Shown here: piece after piece, positions 31,627 through 40,559 of the stretch
How the letters are laid out: each line of letters opens with the position of its first letter
How positions within the stretch are numbered: position 1 is the stretch's first letter
Origin: Priestia megaterium
GTDB lineage: Bacteria; Bacillota; Bacilli; Bacillales; Bacillaceae_H
Assembly: GCF_009497655.1 (NCBI RefSeq)
Contig: NZ_CP023317.1
Location: 3,067,501 to 3,131,500 of the forward strand
DNA: 64,000 bases
Reading direction: 5' to 3'
Notes under the pieces: model-generated
The model's input: only the letters and a program-made list of their open reading frames with translations
What the model was told of the DNA's origin: nothing
Database searches by the model: none
Program-made: the position numbers and the translations under genes

Positions 31627-32040
31627 TTATTCATCCTTTTTTAACTGTTTGACTTTTGATTCGAGCATACTTAACAGTGAATCATCGACTTCTTCTAGCG
31701 CATCAAGCATATGAGTAACAGCAAGCGAGCCAAATTCATCGATCAATTCGTGCGTTAACTCTTTCGACTGAGCGTCGATAAATTCCTCTTTAGAAAGAAT
31801 CGGCTGATACATCGACGTACGTCCTTTTAAACGCTTTTGCAACACGCCTTTTTCCACCAATCGATTCATAACGGTCATAACGGTGTTGAAGTTAACTGTT
31901 TTTTCTTTCTCAAGCACGTGCTGCACGTCTTTAATGGACATTTCACTTCCGTTCCATAAAGCCGTCATAATTTTTGCTTCAAGCGGGCCAAAAAAGCGAT
32001 TAAGGCCGGTTTCGTTAAATTTGAATTTTTCAATTTTCAT
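31627..32040 (-). CDS. BlaI/MecI/CopY-family repressor
   Basis: 137 residues: winged helix FGPLEAKIMTALWNGSEMSIKDVQHVLEKEKTVNFNTVMTVMNRLVEKGVLQKRLKGR, then a C-terminal helical dimerisation and cleavage region. The start is set at ATG 32040: GAGGTG is 6 bases before it. A 43-bp palindrome covers the promoter upstream, where this repressor should bind. It is the first gene of a probable four-gene operon BlaI-M56-BdbD-BdbC. Confidence 0.93.
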   Translation of the reverse strand: MKIEKFKFNETGLNRFFGPLEAKIMTALWNGSEMSIKDVQHVLEKEKTVNFNTVMTVMNRLVEKGVLQKRLKGRTSMYQPILSKEEFIDAQSKELTHELIDEFGSLAVTHMLDALEEVDDSLLSMLESKVKQLKKDE

Positions 32041-32090
32041 ATTCGACACCTCACACTACTAATTGTAGTGTGAGGTGTCGAATCCGTCAA
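32041..32090 (-). promoter_or_regulatory. Promoter and 19-bp inverted-repeat operator of the BlaI operon
   Basis: Minus-strand -35 TTGACG (32090-32085), 17 bases, -10 TACAAT (32067-32062). Perfect 19-bp arms 32041-32059 and 32065-32083 (starting ATTCGACACC..., ending ...GGTGTCGAAT) flank TAATT, covering -10, +1 and the ribosome binding site GAGGTG. The core ACTAC/GTAGT spacing resembles BlaI/CopY sites. Repressor would exclude polymerase. Confidence 0.85.
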
Positions 32091-32124
32091 CTTTTCCATG
32101 ACAACCGCCTTACAATTGTCATAA

Positions 32125-32262
32125 TCACTTTTTTACTTCATCGGTTAAATGCTGAATGGACAGCACAACTGTATCGAGCTTGGCTTCGATTCGGTGAAGT
32201 AAATAAAGCGTCACCACAATAGGAAACCCAACGTCTGAAACAAGCGTAAACCACTCTGCCAT
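32125..32262 (-). CDS. YvrJ family protein, 45 residues
   Basis: MAEWFTLVSDVGFPIVVTLY then LLHRIEAKLDTVVLSIQHLT and DEVKK. One N-terminal hydrophobic segment with the family-specific VGFPIxV, then a charged helix. The site GGAGAGAGG lies upstream of the ATG. It follows DUF2922 and DUF1659 genes on the same strand, the arrangement seen in other bacilli. Function unknown. Confidence 0.85.
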   Translation of the reverse strand: MAEWFTLVSDVGFPIVVTLYLLHRIEAKLDTVVLSIQHLTDEVKK

Positions 32263-32276
32263 CTTCCTCTCTCCTT

Positions 32277-32311
32277 TTAAAAAAGCCCTTCGCACCGAAG
32301 TGGAAGGACTT
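32277..32311 (-). terminator. Hairpin between DUF2922 and YvrJ genes
   Basis: GAAAGTCCTTC / GAAGGGCTT (one G-U pair) followed by T residues on the minus strand. It would terminate or attenuate transcription before YvrJ. Confidence 0.7.
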
Positions 32312-32317
32312 TCATTT

Positions 32318-32530
32318 TTAAATCGTAAATTCGGTTACATTTCGCTCGACAATTTGGGCGCCTTTTCTGGCAACGAGCGCTCCGCCGCTTGAAGTAAAGA
32401 CATCGCTTGCGATCAGCGCGTTCATTGCTGCTGTGATGGCTGCTGCGTCTAACGTATCTTTTGGTGATTCAATCGATAGGCTTACTGCTTTTTGTGACTC
32501 ATTCAAAAACTGCATCGTTAAAGTTTTCAT
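32318..32530 (-). CDS. DUF2922 family protein
   Basis: 70 residues: TLTMQFLNESQKAVSLSIESPKDTLDAAAITAAMNALIASDVFTSSGGALVARKGAQIVERNVTEFTI, the typical two-strand, one-helix pattern of DUF2922. AGAGGTAG before the ATG. It lies between DUF1659 and YvrJ, the usual partners. Function unknown. Confidence 0.88.
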   Translation of the reverse strand: MKTLTMQFLNESQKAVSLSIESPKDTLDAAAITAAMNALIASDVFTSSGGALVARKGAQIVERNVTEFTI

Positions 32531-32545
32531 ACTCTACCTCTTTTC

Positions 32546-32764
32546 TTATTTTAAAAGTGAAAACGTGACAACTTCGTTGATTTCAACAAGCGGCAGCGAC
32601 TGCAGGCTGGCGATGGTTTCGCTTGCTGTAATGAGCGCATCTGCAGAACTTCCGGGCTGAATGTTCATATAGGATTTTGTCTTTAAATCGGGTTTTCCAT
32701 CCTCTTTTATTCCTTGTTCTAATACTAAGCGAAGCTGGCTTGAATGCTGAATTTTTTCTGCCAT
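32546..32764 (-). CDS. DUF1659 family protein
   Basis: 72 residues: SQLRLVLEQGIKEDGKPDLKTKSYMNIQPGSSADALITASETIASLQSLPLVEINEVVTFSLL. The KxxSYxNI and the final hydrophobic strand match DUF1659, as commonly found next to DUF2922. GGGGGAATAA before the ATG. First gene of the trio. Confidence 0.88.
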   Translation of the reverse strand: MAEKIQHSSQLRLVLEQGIKEDGKPDLKTKSYMNIQPGSSADALITASETIASLQSLPLVEINEVVTFSLLK

Positions 32765-32882
32765 CTTTTATTCCCCCTTTCACTTTATATATAGAAATGG
32801 AAATAGGAAAGAGGGATGATGGAAACATAAAAATTTTTGGTTTATAATGGGAGATAGTCTGAGTTAGAAAGAGGCTTTGGTA

Positions 32883-33326
32883 ATGAGAAAGTGGAGCTTT
32901 TTATTTTTTGTTCTAGCATTCATGCATCCAGCTTCAGCACTTGCTGATGACGGTGCAGATGAAAAAAAGCTTGGTCCGTTTTACTACACGGTTTCTCATG
33001 ATTATAGTCGAGAAAAATGGGATGTAGGGGTGTTAAATCAGCAAGACAAAACGAACATTCCTGAGACTGATTTGAACGATGAAACGCTAAAACTGTTTCA
33101 AAGCACGGTTGATGATTTAGCAGAGCTCGCGATTCGATTTGCTGCTATGAGCGTACTGCTTGTATGTTCACTCGTTGTTTTTACGTACTTTCGCATTCAA
33201 AAAAAACGCCCTTTTCTCCGCTTGTTTTTTATTTTTTCAAGCGTTGGCTTTCTATTTTGCGTCTATACATCATTGGAGTTATTTAAAAAAACTGAACAAG
33301 CAAAATCTTTATTTTACTTACTATGA
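32883..33326 (+). CDS. Hypothetical exported membrane protein
   Basis: 147 residues. Cleavable signal peptide (MRKWSFLFFVLAFMHPASALA), a hydrophilic part of about 60 residues and two membrane segments (FAAMSVLLVCSLVVFTYF and FLRLFFIFSSVGFLFCVYTSL). No family recognised. ATG 32883 with AAAGAGG upstream; a TTG six bases earlier is less likely. Divergent from the DUF1659 trio. Confidence 0.75.
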   Translation: MRKWSFLFFVLAFMHPASALADDGADEKKLGPFYYTVSHDYSREKWDVGVLNQQDKTNIPETDLNDETLKLFQSTVDDLAELAIRFAAMSVLLVCSLVVFTYFRIQKKRPFLRLFFIFSSVGFLFCVYTSLELFKKTEQAKSLFYLL

Positions 33327-33341
33327 CTTGAAACCAAAAAA

Positions 33342-33366
33342 AAAACCAGCCGATTGGCTGGTTTTT
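33342..33366. terminator. Bidirectional terminator
   Basis: AACCAGCC / GGCTGGTT with GATT loop and long A and T runs outside. Confidence 0.9.
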
Positions 33367-33513
33367 TCATGCATTTCTTACGGTTATGTAGTTCTGTTCA
33401 TACGTCATTTCTTCCGTTTGCTTTTGCTGCTCCAAATGATAATAAGCAGCGCATACTCCTCCTAGACCAGCAAGTGCTAGGACAATTAGAAGTATGGATG
33501 TCGCTTTTTTCAT
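33367..33513 (-). CDS. Small signal-anchored protein, 48 residues
   Basis: MKKATSILLIVLALAGLGGV then CAAYYHLEQQKQTEEMTYEQ and NYITVRNA. One N-terminal hydrophobic segment ending in a cysteine, so it could be a lipoprotein (GGVCAA is an imperfect lipobox) or a plain anchor. GGGGAGA lies 9 bases before the ATG. It is short and easily overlooked. Confidence 0.65.
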   Translation of the reverse strand: MKKATSILLIVLALAGLGGVCAAYYHLEQQKQTEEMTYEQNYITVRNA

Positions 33514-33670
33514 TACTTTTTCTCCCCTTATGTTTAACCCTACCTAGCAACGGCAGCTGTAAAAAAGAGTCCCCTTTCTCTTCTTTACTTGCTCATTACT
33601 TACGAAAGATATTATCATACTTTTTTTCATTTTTGTCATTTTTTTAGCTATTGTCAAAAAATTGTATATT

Positions 33671-34993
33671 TTATACTCGGTTTAACGAATGTTTAAGAAA
33701 GTCCATGGACTGGTTTTTTGAAAGGCCAAACGCCGTTACGATATAATCAACGTAGGCAAGAAGCTCGACGTTTCCCCCTAGTTTTGTTGTTTTAAATGAT
33801 TGATTAAACCGATACTGCTTTTTATCTGAAAAGACGAGCCCTTCTTCTTCTAGAAATGTTTGAAACTGCTGATGCGGAAAGTAAAGCACATCATTTCGAA
33901 CGTTCTCTAAATCAATTACAATAATCATGTCTTCAAGCTCAGTTTTTAATTCCATCATACAATCGATGTATCCGCCGATGCAGCTGATTAAAGATGTAAG
34001 AAAAAAGGGTCCGTTTATATATTGAAACTGCTCAAAAATCGTCTCATCAATGTAGCTTGAAATGCTGGATTTCAGCACGTCATGAATTTGTTTTGGTTCT
34101 TCCATATACGGAATAGGAATGTGAAACTTAGCTGATCCGTTATAAAACTGCTCCCACGCAATTGTTTTATCATATGCATCAATTACATCTGTGCTTCGAA
34201 AAATGATGGATTCCGCTGAATAAGAAGCTTTGACAAACGGTGTATGCAGCATCACCGTACTCTCATCGTCCAAACGATAGTGTTTTGGTTCGCTAGACTT
34301 GCTTAAAATATATTGCTTTAACCGTTCTTCTTCCATTTGTTCGATTAAATGCAAATCATATAGTGGCAGCACGTACATATTACACATCCCGTAATGAATA
34401 TAGCTTTTCCCGTGCATCGGCCACTTTCTGTTATAGATAGACAGTTCTTTTGTGCAAAATTCCTCTATTCGCTGCGTTTGATCCTCCGATTTTTGATAAA
34501 GACGATCTAAATGATAGCGATCATCGATTTCCGTAACCGGAGATGTGCCGCTTCCAATTCTTCTGTAAATTTTCCCGTAAGACATGTACGGAGGGTTCGG
34601 ACCTTCGGGAATCCAAATAACAAAAACACCTTGCCCGGGGTGATCTTCAGGTGATAAAAAGCGCGTAACGATACGAGGAATGGGATTGGTGACATCTTTC
34701 AGCATATTATTAATAAACAGCTCATATTCCTTGCGCTCGAGCAGGTTAATGGAATGGTCGTCTTCATCTACGCCAAAAATAAGCCACCCTCCTTTTTCAT
34801 TGGCAAACGAAGCGATGATATTTGGGATTTTCCGTTTGACCGTTGAGCTTACTTCGCGCTTGAACTCAAGCTGATAGCCTTCTTCTAAATGTTTTTCCAT
34901 CATGCGCTGCACATCTGAAAACTCAATTTCTCCAATTGTTTTTTTCTTTCCTTCTTCGCTTATAAATGGTGAATAAAACGATTCTTCGTTCAC
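33671..34993 (-). CDS. Schlafen/AlbA_2-domain protein
   Basis: 440 residues. Residues 30-165 hold the AlbA_2 fold (EGYQLEFKREVSS...IPNIIASFANEKGGWLIFGVDEDDHSI...PPYMSYGKIYRRIGSGTSPV), the nucleic-acid- or nucleotide-binding module shared with eukaryotic Schlafen proteins. The rest (about 270 residues) is of unknown type. Such proteins occur in transcription regulation and some phage-defence systems; no effector or partner gene is adjacent. Start GTG 34993, GGAGGGGGAAG upstream. Confidence 0.82.
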   Translation of the reverse strand: MNEESFYSPFISEEGKKKTIGEIEFSDVQRMMEKHLEEGYQLEFKREVSSTVKRKIPNIIASFANEKGGWLIFGVDEDDHSINLLERKEYELFINNMLKDVTNPIPRIVTRFLSPEDHPGQGVFVIWIPEGPNPPYMSYGKIYRRIGSGTSPVTEIDDRYHLDRLYQKSEDQTQRIEEFCTKELSIYNRKWPMHGKSYIHYGMCNMYVLPLYDLHLIEQMEEERLKQYILSKSSEPKHYRLDDESTVMLHTPFVKASYSAESIIFRSTDVIDAYDKTIAWEQFYNGSAKFHIPIPYMEEPKQIHDVLKSSISSYIDETIFEQFQYINGPFFLTSLISCIGGYIDCMMELKTELEDMIIVIDLENVRNDVLYFPHQQFQTFLEEEGLVFSDKKQYRFNQSFKTTKLGGNVELLAYVDYIVTAFGLSKNQSMDFLKHSLNRV

Positions 34994-35142
34994 TTGTCTT
35001 CCCCCTCCTCACCACTTCTATTTAACTTATCCATATGATGAGAAGTAAAAAGACAGTCATATTTCTTTGATTTTTTTCAAAAAACAAAATTTTTACCAAA
35101 TTCATCCTGTTTTATATTATGATAGAAAACGAGGTGAATAAC

Positions 35143-35697
35143 ATGATTGAAGCAATATTTTTAGACCGAGACGGAACGATTGGAGGCAGTAATGACATTC
35201 AATATCCAGGTGATTTTCAGCTGTTCCCCCAAGCAAAGCAAGCGATTAAAGACATAAAAAAACAAAACATTCCGCTGTTTTCCTTTACGAATCAGCCCGA
35301 TGTTGCAAAAGGAAAGGTAAATAAATCACAGTTTATCTCTGAACTTTTAGCTTTTGGATTTGATGATGTTTACCTTTGTCCTCATGAAGATTCAGACGCC
35401 TGTTCGTGCCGCAAACCAAACCCCGGCATGCTGTTAAAAGCAGCGGAGGAGCACAGCTTAAATTTGGCTAACTGCATCGTGATTGGCGACCGGTGGAAAG
35501 ACCTAGTAGCGGCCAGTGCAGCAGGCGCTCACTGCATTTTAGTGTTAACAGGAGCCGGGCATGACACGTTACATGAACGAGGAAAATGGGCTGATGTACA
35601 ACCAGCCTTTATTGCAGCCAATATACAGGAAGCTGTTGAATTTATCTTTACATCACTGAGTTCACAGCCGATACTATCGCATTCACATACTCGTTGA
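35143..35697 (+). CDS. HAD-IIIA family phosphatase (GmhB-like)
   Basis: 184 residues. HAD motifs: FLDRDGTIGG (I), FSFTNQPD (II), CRKPNPGML (III) and IGDRWKDLVAA (IV). The insert CPHEDSDACSCRKP looks like the zinc-binding loop of histidinol-phosphate and heptose-bisphosphate phosphatases. Substrate unknown. ATG 35143 follows GAGGTG; an upstream reading from 35119 is less plausible. Its last 50 bases overlap the 3' end of the gene on the opposite strand. Confidence 0.88.
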   Translation: MIEAIFLDRDGTIGGSNDIQYPGDFQLFPQAKQAIKDIKKQNIPLFSFTNQPDVAKGKVNKSQFISELLAFGFDDVYLCPHEDSDACSCRKPNPGMLLKAAEEHSLNLANCIVIGDRWKDLVAASAAGAHCILVLTGAGHDTLHERGKWADVQPAFIAANIQEAVEFIFTSLSSQPILSHSHTR

Positions 35698-36223
35698 ACA
35701 GTTGCTCATCCTGTAATAATTGTTCATACTGCGGAGTGGTGATTTCAAGCTGCAGTCCTTTATGCCGCTGATTGTCGTTGGCGATATTTCGAGGTGAAAC
35801 GCCTTTTAAATGTACGGGCGTTTCACTGATTGGAAAACCTGAGAGTGCATGACGCACCGCTTTTTCTAACTTTTCGTCTCTTCCTCCAATATAAGTTGTG
35901 CAGACATCGCTATAGGCACCGTGAAGAGAAATGGTGACCTCTGATTTTTTCACAAGATGACGGGCCATTTCTTCATCGTAGTTTGCAGACGTAACGTGCA
36001 ATTCAAACGGATTTTCTGTTTTCAGCGTTTTAAATACGTACACCGTTGCGTTCAGCTTTTCTGCTATTTTTTCCGCTACTTCTTCTGTCCCAATTTCCAT
36101 CGTTCCTCCGTGAATCGCAAGCACGACAATTTCTCTCCGGCGAATGACACACTCTATTTCGTAATCAATTCCCGCTCGTTCACACTGAGATAATTCTTGA
36201 AAACTTTGATACACATCCCTCAT
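35648..36223 (-). CDS. Poly-gamma-glutamate hydrolase family protein (YjqB-like)
   Basis: 191 residues. VVLAIHGGTMEIGTEEVAEKIAEKL gives HGG and Glu, and SLHGAYSD gives His: zinc-ligand pattern of PF05908. Phage relatives cut poly-gamma-glutamate. The N-terminus is ambiguous: ATG 36223 (12 bases after AAAGG) is taken over GTG 36235, which abuts the site. The 3' end overlaps the HAD gene by 50 bases. Confidence 0.85.
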   Translation of the reverse strand: MRDVYQSFQELSQCERAGIDYEIECVIRRREIVVLAIHGGTMEIGTEEVAEKIAEKLNATVYVFKTLKTENPFELHVTSANYDEEMARHLVKKSEVTISLHGAYSDVCTTYIGGRDEKLEKAVRHALSGFPISETPVHLKGVSPRNIANDNQRHKGLQLEITTPQYEQLLQDEQLFNEYVNAIVSAVNSVM

Positions 36224-36397
36224 CCGTTTCTTCACACCTTTCTTTTATCTTTAATATACCCAGGCTTTAATTTTCCTTTTTCTTCATATAGTAAAAGTAG
36301 TAAAGGGATTAACCCTTTGTTTACGCGTTCATTTTTGTTTTTATACTTTATATTTTAGTGTGCACAAAAATTTTTTTTGAAATTCGAAATAAAAGTA

Positions 36398-36427
36398 TTG
36401 CCAAACAAACCGTCCAGACGGTAAAGT
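36398..36427 (+). promoter_or_regulatory. TetR promoter with palindromic operator
   Basis: TTGCCA (36398-36403), 18 bases, TAAAGT (36422-36427). The 14-bp palindrome ACCGTCCAGACGGT (36409-36422) fills the spacer, the usual place for TetR/QacR-type autoregulation. Confidence 0.75.
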
Positions 36428-36460
36428 ATTCTAGGGAAAATCAAAAAGGAGGAAATTCAT

Positions 36461-36994
36461 GTGTCTACATATGATGATATATTGCTTGCGGCCACTCAGG
36501 TTGTACAGCGTGACGGCGTTGGAAATTTAACGCTCGAAAAAGTAGCAAAAGAAGCCGGTGTTAGTAAAGGCGGCTTGTTGTACCACTTCTCATCAAAAGA
36601 TGAATTGATTCAGCAAATGCTGTACTCAGTCACAAAGCAATATGATGACGGGCTACACGTGCAAATTGAACATGATGATGCTCCTGGCAAATGGAGCCGG
36701 GCTTATCTCGCTGAGACGCTTCATGACCTTCAGCGTGAACAAGCGATGAGCGCAGGGTTGCTTGCAGGTATTGCAACGAATCCTGAACTTCTGCAGCACC
36801 TTCAAACACACTATGAAAAGTGGCAGCAGCATATTGAACAAGACGGCATTGACCCTGTCCTTGCTACCATCGTGCGCTTAGCAGCCGATGGATTATGGTT
36901 CAGCCAAATGTTTGGGCTCGCACCCGTGGATCCAGACATGCAAAAACAGATTCAACAACAACTTCGGAAATTAACAGAGGAGGGTTTTCGATGA
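36461..36994 (+). CDS. TetR-family repressor
   Basis: 177 residues. N-terminal helix-turn-helix: GVGNLTLEKVAKEAGVSKGGLLYHFSSKDELIQQML; the rest is a ligand-binding helical domain. The start is GTG 36461 after AAAAGGAGG. It is coupled to the SMR transporter by an ATGA overlap, so it represses a short operon and responds to a toxic substrate. Confidence 0.93.
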   Translation: MSTYDDILLAATQVVQRDGVGNLTLEKVAKEAGVSKGGLLYHFSSKDELIQQMLYSVTKQYDDGLHVQIEHDDAPGKWSRAYLAETLHDLQREQAMSAGLLAGIATNPELLQHLQTHYEKWQQHIEQDGIDPVLATIVRLAADGLWFSQMFGLAPVDPDMQKQIQQQLRKLTEEGFR

Positions 36995-37317
36995 AAGCCT
37001 ATTTATTTTTAGCAATTGCAATTAGTTCAGAATTATTTGGTACATCTATGTTAAAAGCATCAAACGGATTTACAAAATTTTGGCCTAGTCTTGGTGTTTT
37101 ATTAGGATTTGGTCTTGCTTTCTATGCGCTTTCCACATCACTTCAGCACATTCCACTCAGCGTTGCATACGCCATTTGGTCTGGTGTAGGAACTGCTGTG
37201 ACAGCTGTAATTGGCGTAGTCATTTGGAAAGAAAGCGGCAGTCTTACGATGGTATTTGGCATCGTATTAATCATTGCAGGAGTCATTCTTTTAAATTTAA
37301 AATCAGTGGCTCATTAA
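36991..37317 (+). CDS. Small multidrug-resistance (SMR) efflux protein
   Basis: 108 residues, four membrane segments: YLFLAIAISSELFGTSMLKASNGFTKFWPSLGVLLGFGLAFYALSTSLQHIPLSVAYAIWSGVGTAVTAVIGVVIWKESGS. The membrane-embedded Glu (SSELFGT) and AYAIWSGVGT are the EmrE family hallmarks. It exchanges cationic drugs for protons. The ATG overlaps the TetR stop (ATGA). GGAGGG upstream. Confidence 0.94.
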   Translation: MKAYLFLAIAISSELFGTSMLKASNGFTKFWPSLGVLLGFGLAFYALSTSLQHIPLSVAYAIWSGVGTAVTAVIGVVIWKESGSLTMVFGIVLIIAGVILLNLKSVAH

Positions 37318-37345
37318 AAAAAGAGCCAGTAAATACTGACTCTTA
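37317..37345 (+). terminator. Weak hairpin after the SMR gene
   Basis: AAGAGCCAGT / ACTGACTCTT with one mismatch and no strong T run. Confidence 0.4.
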
Positions 37346-37414
37346 AGCAAAGGAGGAAAATCGACTGTCTACTTATGAAAGTAGTATGTATCGTTTTCCT
37401 TTTTTTATACTCTT

Positions 37415-38992
37415 TTATAGATTAAACGGATCTAGGAATTTAACAGATGGGTATTTGTCCTGGAACAAACGCCATACAAAGTCGTTTTCAAACATAAGAA
37501 CGGAATGCTTATCACGGTCTTCTACTAGCATCACGCGAGAATCTAGCATGCGATCTTCGATTGTTGCTTTGTCTACCCATTTTGCAATGTTGTGAGACAT
37601 GCGTGTGAATTCAAGATCGACATTGTATTCACCTTTCATGCGGTGTTCAAACACTTGGAACTGAAGTTCACCAACTGCTCCTAAAATATAATCTCCAAAG
37701 AACGGCGTACGATAGAGCTGTACGGCTCCTTCTTGTACAAGCTGATTAATCCCTTTTTCAAAGTGCTTGGATTTCATTGCGTTTTTCGCACGAACTTTTA
37801 CAAACAGTTCAGGCGGGAACTTTGGAAGAGCATCAAATTCGAATACTTTTCCTTCTCCTACAATTGTGTCCCCGATTTGATACGTGCCTGAATCATATAA
37901 ACCAATGATATCTCCAGGATACGCTGTGTCTACTGTTTCACGGCTTGATGCCAAGAACTGATGAGACTGCGCTAGCTTCATTTTACGGTTTGTTCTTGCT
38001 AACGTCACGTTCATTCCACGCTCGAATTTCCCTGAACATACGCGTACGAACGCAATGCGGTCGCGGTGAGCTGGGTTCATGTTCGCTTGAATTTTAAAGA
38101 TGAAACCTGAGAAGTTTTCATCCGTAGGCTGAACGGTGCCATTCGTTGATTCACGAGGCTGCGGCGGTGATGTTAATTGTAAAAATGAATTAAAGAAAGA
38201 CTGTACACCAAAGTTTGCAATCGCACTTCCGAAGAAAACAGGTGTTAATAGACCTTGCTTTACTTTTTCAATTGAAAAATCATTACCTGCTTCGTCTAAT
38301 AGAGATAAATCATCCACTAAGCCTGGTAAATACATTTCATCGACGTGCTTTTTAATTTCATCGTCGATATTTTCACCGTCAAAGTCTGCAAAATATGACT
38401 CTTTGTTTCCTTGGTATACTTCAATTTGTTTTGAAAAACGGTCATACGTTCCTTGGAATCGTTTCCCCATGCCAATTGGCCACGTTACAGGGTATGATTC
38501 AATACCGAGTACATCTTCAATTTCTTCAAGCAGCTCAAGCGGCTCTTTTCCTTCACGGTCTAATTTATTGATAAATGTTAGGATGGGAATACCGCGCATA
38601 CGACAAACTTTAAAAAGTTTAAGCGTTTGTGCTTCAATCCCTTTTGTTCCGTCAATAACCATGACCGCACTGTCTACAGCCGTTAAGGTACGATACGTAT
38701 CCTCACTGAAGTCTTCGTGTCCTGGTGTATCCAAGATGTTAATAAAGTGATCTTTATACTCAAACTGCATAACACTTGATGTAACCGAAATTCCACGTTG
38801 TTTTTCGATTTCCATCCAGTCAGATGTAGCAAACTTGCCTGATTTTTTTCCTTTAACCGTTCCGGCTGAACGAATCATTCCACCCAGTAACAGCATTTTT
38901 TCTGTTAACGTTGTTTTCCCGGCATCCGGGTGAGAAATAATGGCGAATGTACGACGTGAATCGACCATCGTTTCTTGAAGTTGGTTGCTCAT
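37415..38992 (-). CDS. prfC: Peptide chain release factor 3 (RF3)
   Basis: 525 residues. GTPase motifs [12 protein letters not shown] (P loop), [13 protein letters not shown] (switch I), [12 protein letters not shown] (G3) and FINKLDREG (G4); then translation-factor beta-barrels. RF3 recycles RF1/RF2 from the ribosome after termination. It is transcribed alone, ending near 37415; an intergenic region separates it from the cold-shock gene. Confidence 0.97.
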   Translation of the reverse strand: MSNQLQETMVDSRRTFAIISHPDAGKTTLTEKMLLLGGMIRSAGTVKGKKSGKFATSDWMEIEKQRGISVTSSVMQFEYKDHFINILDTPGHEDFSEDTYRTLTAVDSAVMVIDGTKGIEAQTLKLFKVCRMRGIPILTFINKLDREGKEPLELLEEIEDVLGIESYPVTWPIGMGKRFQGTYDRFSKQIEVYQGNKESYFADFDGENIDDEIKKHVDEMYLPGLVDDLSLLDEAGNDFSIEKVKQGLLTPVFFGSAIANFGVQSFFNSFLQLTSPPQPRESTNGTVQPTDENFSGFIFKIQANMNPAHRDRIAFVRVCSGKFERGMNVTLARTNRKMKLAQSHQFLASSRETVDTAYPGDIIGLYDSGTYQIGDTIVGEGKVFEFDALPKFPPELFVKVRAKNAMKSKHFEKGINQLVQEGAVQLYRTPFFGDYILGAVGELQFQVFEHRMKGEYNVDLEFTRMSHNIAKWVDKATIEDRMLDSRVMLVEDRDKHSVLMFENDFVWRLFQDKYPSVKFLDPFNL

Positions 38993-39140
38993 ACGTTTTA
39001 AAATCCTTTCTGCTCTACAATTCCTATTTTCATCATTTCATTATACGCTTTTTTTATACTGCGTGACTAGTTTTTTTCATATTTGAATACTTCTGCAAAA
39101 TCAAAGAAATCGTCAACAAGGTGTAAAAAGCGAACAAGAA

Positions 39141-39169
39141 AAGACCCCTTTTATAAAAGGGGCCTTCTC
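39141..39169 (-). terminator. Hairpin downstream of the cold-shock gene
   Basis: Palindrome CCCCTTTTATAAAAGGGG followed on the minus strand by TCTTTTCTTG. A weak T run, so a possible terminator. Confidence 0.5.
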
Positions 39170-39234
39170 CCAGTTTAGTTTAACGAACGACCAGAGAAAC
39201 GTTCTGCTGATCGGCTTAAACTTTATAAAAAAAA

Positions 39235-39774
<540 letters not shown>

Positions 39775-40482
39775 ATGGAAGACATTCTTTTGTCCCTTCT
39801 TAGAACCTTTGTTTCTTTTATTATCTTAAGCATTACAACTTTCCTGATTGGAAAACAAATTAACACGCATAATAATCATTTTACATTTGCAATGTCCATC
39901 ATTATTGGATCGTTCATCGCAAATATGGGATTTGATTTAAAATTAAAATTTCTGCCGATGTTCGCTTCTTTTGCTTTTCTTGTGGCCATTCATTTTCTTT
40001 TAGCATCAACAGCTCTAAAAAGCAGGCGCTTACGAAAATGGATTACAGGCCGCCCGACGGTTATTATGGAAAAAGGAAAGCTTCTTGAAGCAAATATGAA
40101 AAAAGTCAAATATTCCATTGACGACTTGAATCAGCATTTACGAGAACTAGGAACGTTCAACATTGCTGAAGTAGAATTTGCTGTTTTAGAAGTAAGCGGA
40201 AAACTGTCGGTATTAAAGAAAACTGCTTATCAAAACATTGCCAAACAGGACGTTTTGTCTAAGCCGTTTAAAGAAATGAATTTACCGGTAGAACTCATCA
40301 TGGACGGAGAAATTATTCATAAAAATTTAACATCTCAATATACCGAACAATGGATCAACCTTAAGCTTTCAAATCGTCAGCTTCAGTTGAACCAAGTGCT
40401 GTATGCAGTTGTGTCAACAAACGGCATGCTCTATGTAGATGAGTATAAAGATCAGCTGTCCGCTCCTACAGACAGAGAATAA
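39775..40482 (+). CDS. DUF421 membrane protein (YetF/YrbG-like)
   Basis: 235 residues. N-terminal three membrane segments, then a soluble DUF421 domain (GRPTVIMEKGKLLEANMKKVKYSIDDLNQHLRELGTFNIAEVEFAVLEVSGKLSVLKK). Members are common in spore formers; some appear in sporulation or resistance. Function unknown. ATG 39775 (MEDILLSLLRTF) is the most family-like start, with AGGTGA 11 bases upstream; an ATG at 39748 has no site. Confidence 0.87.
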   Translation: MEDILLSLLRTFVSFIILSITTFLIGKQINTHNNHFTFAMSIIIGSFIANMGFDLKLKFLPMFASFAFLVAIHFLLASTALKSRRLRKWITGRPTVIMEKGKLLEANMKKVKYSIDDLNQHLRELGTFNIAEVEFAVLEVSGKLSVLKKTAYQNIAKQDVLSKPFKEMNLPVELIMDGEIIHKNLTSQYTEQWINLKLSNRQLQLNQVLYAVVSTNGMLYVDEYKDQLSAPTDRE

Positions 40483-40557
40483 GGTTGAGACATAACTAAA
40501 CGAGTTTGATTCTTCATAAAGAATCAAACTCGTTCGGATAAAATACGTTTGTCCCAG
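40483..40557. repeat. Mini-copy of the dispersed repeat
   Basis: 75 bases. Starts GGTTGAGACATAAC (compare GGCTGGGACATAAC in copy 1) and ends GTTTGTCCCAG. Between them is a perfect 15-bp stem ACGAGTTTGATTCTT / AAGAATCAAACTCGT with a CATA loop, matching the 23-bp hairpin of copy 2. It sits between convergent genes and may serve as a terminator. Confidence 0.8.
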
Positions 40558-40559
40558 TT

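Noticed and set aside
33354-33647. Plus-strand reading of 97 codons
   Set aside because: It covers the minus-strand small gene (33367-33513) and a terminator and lacks a ribosome site.
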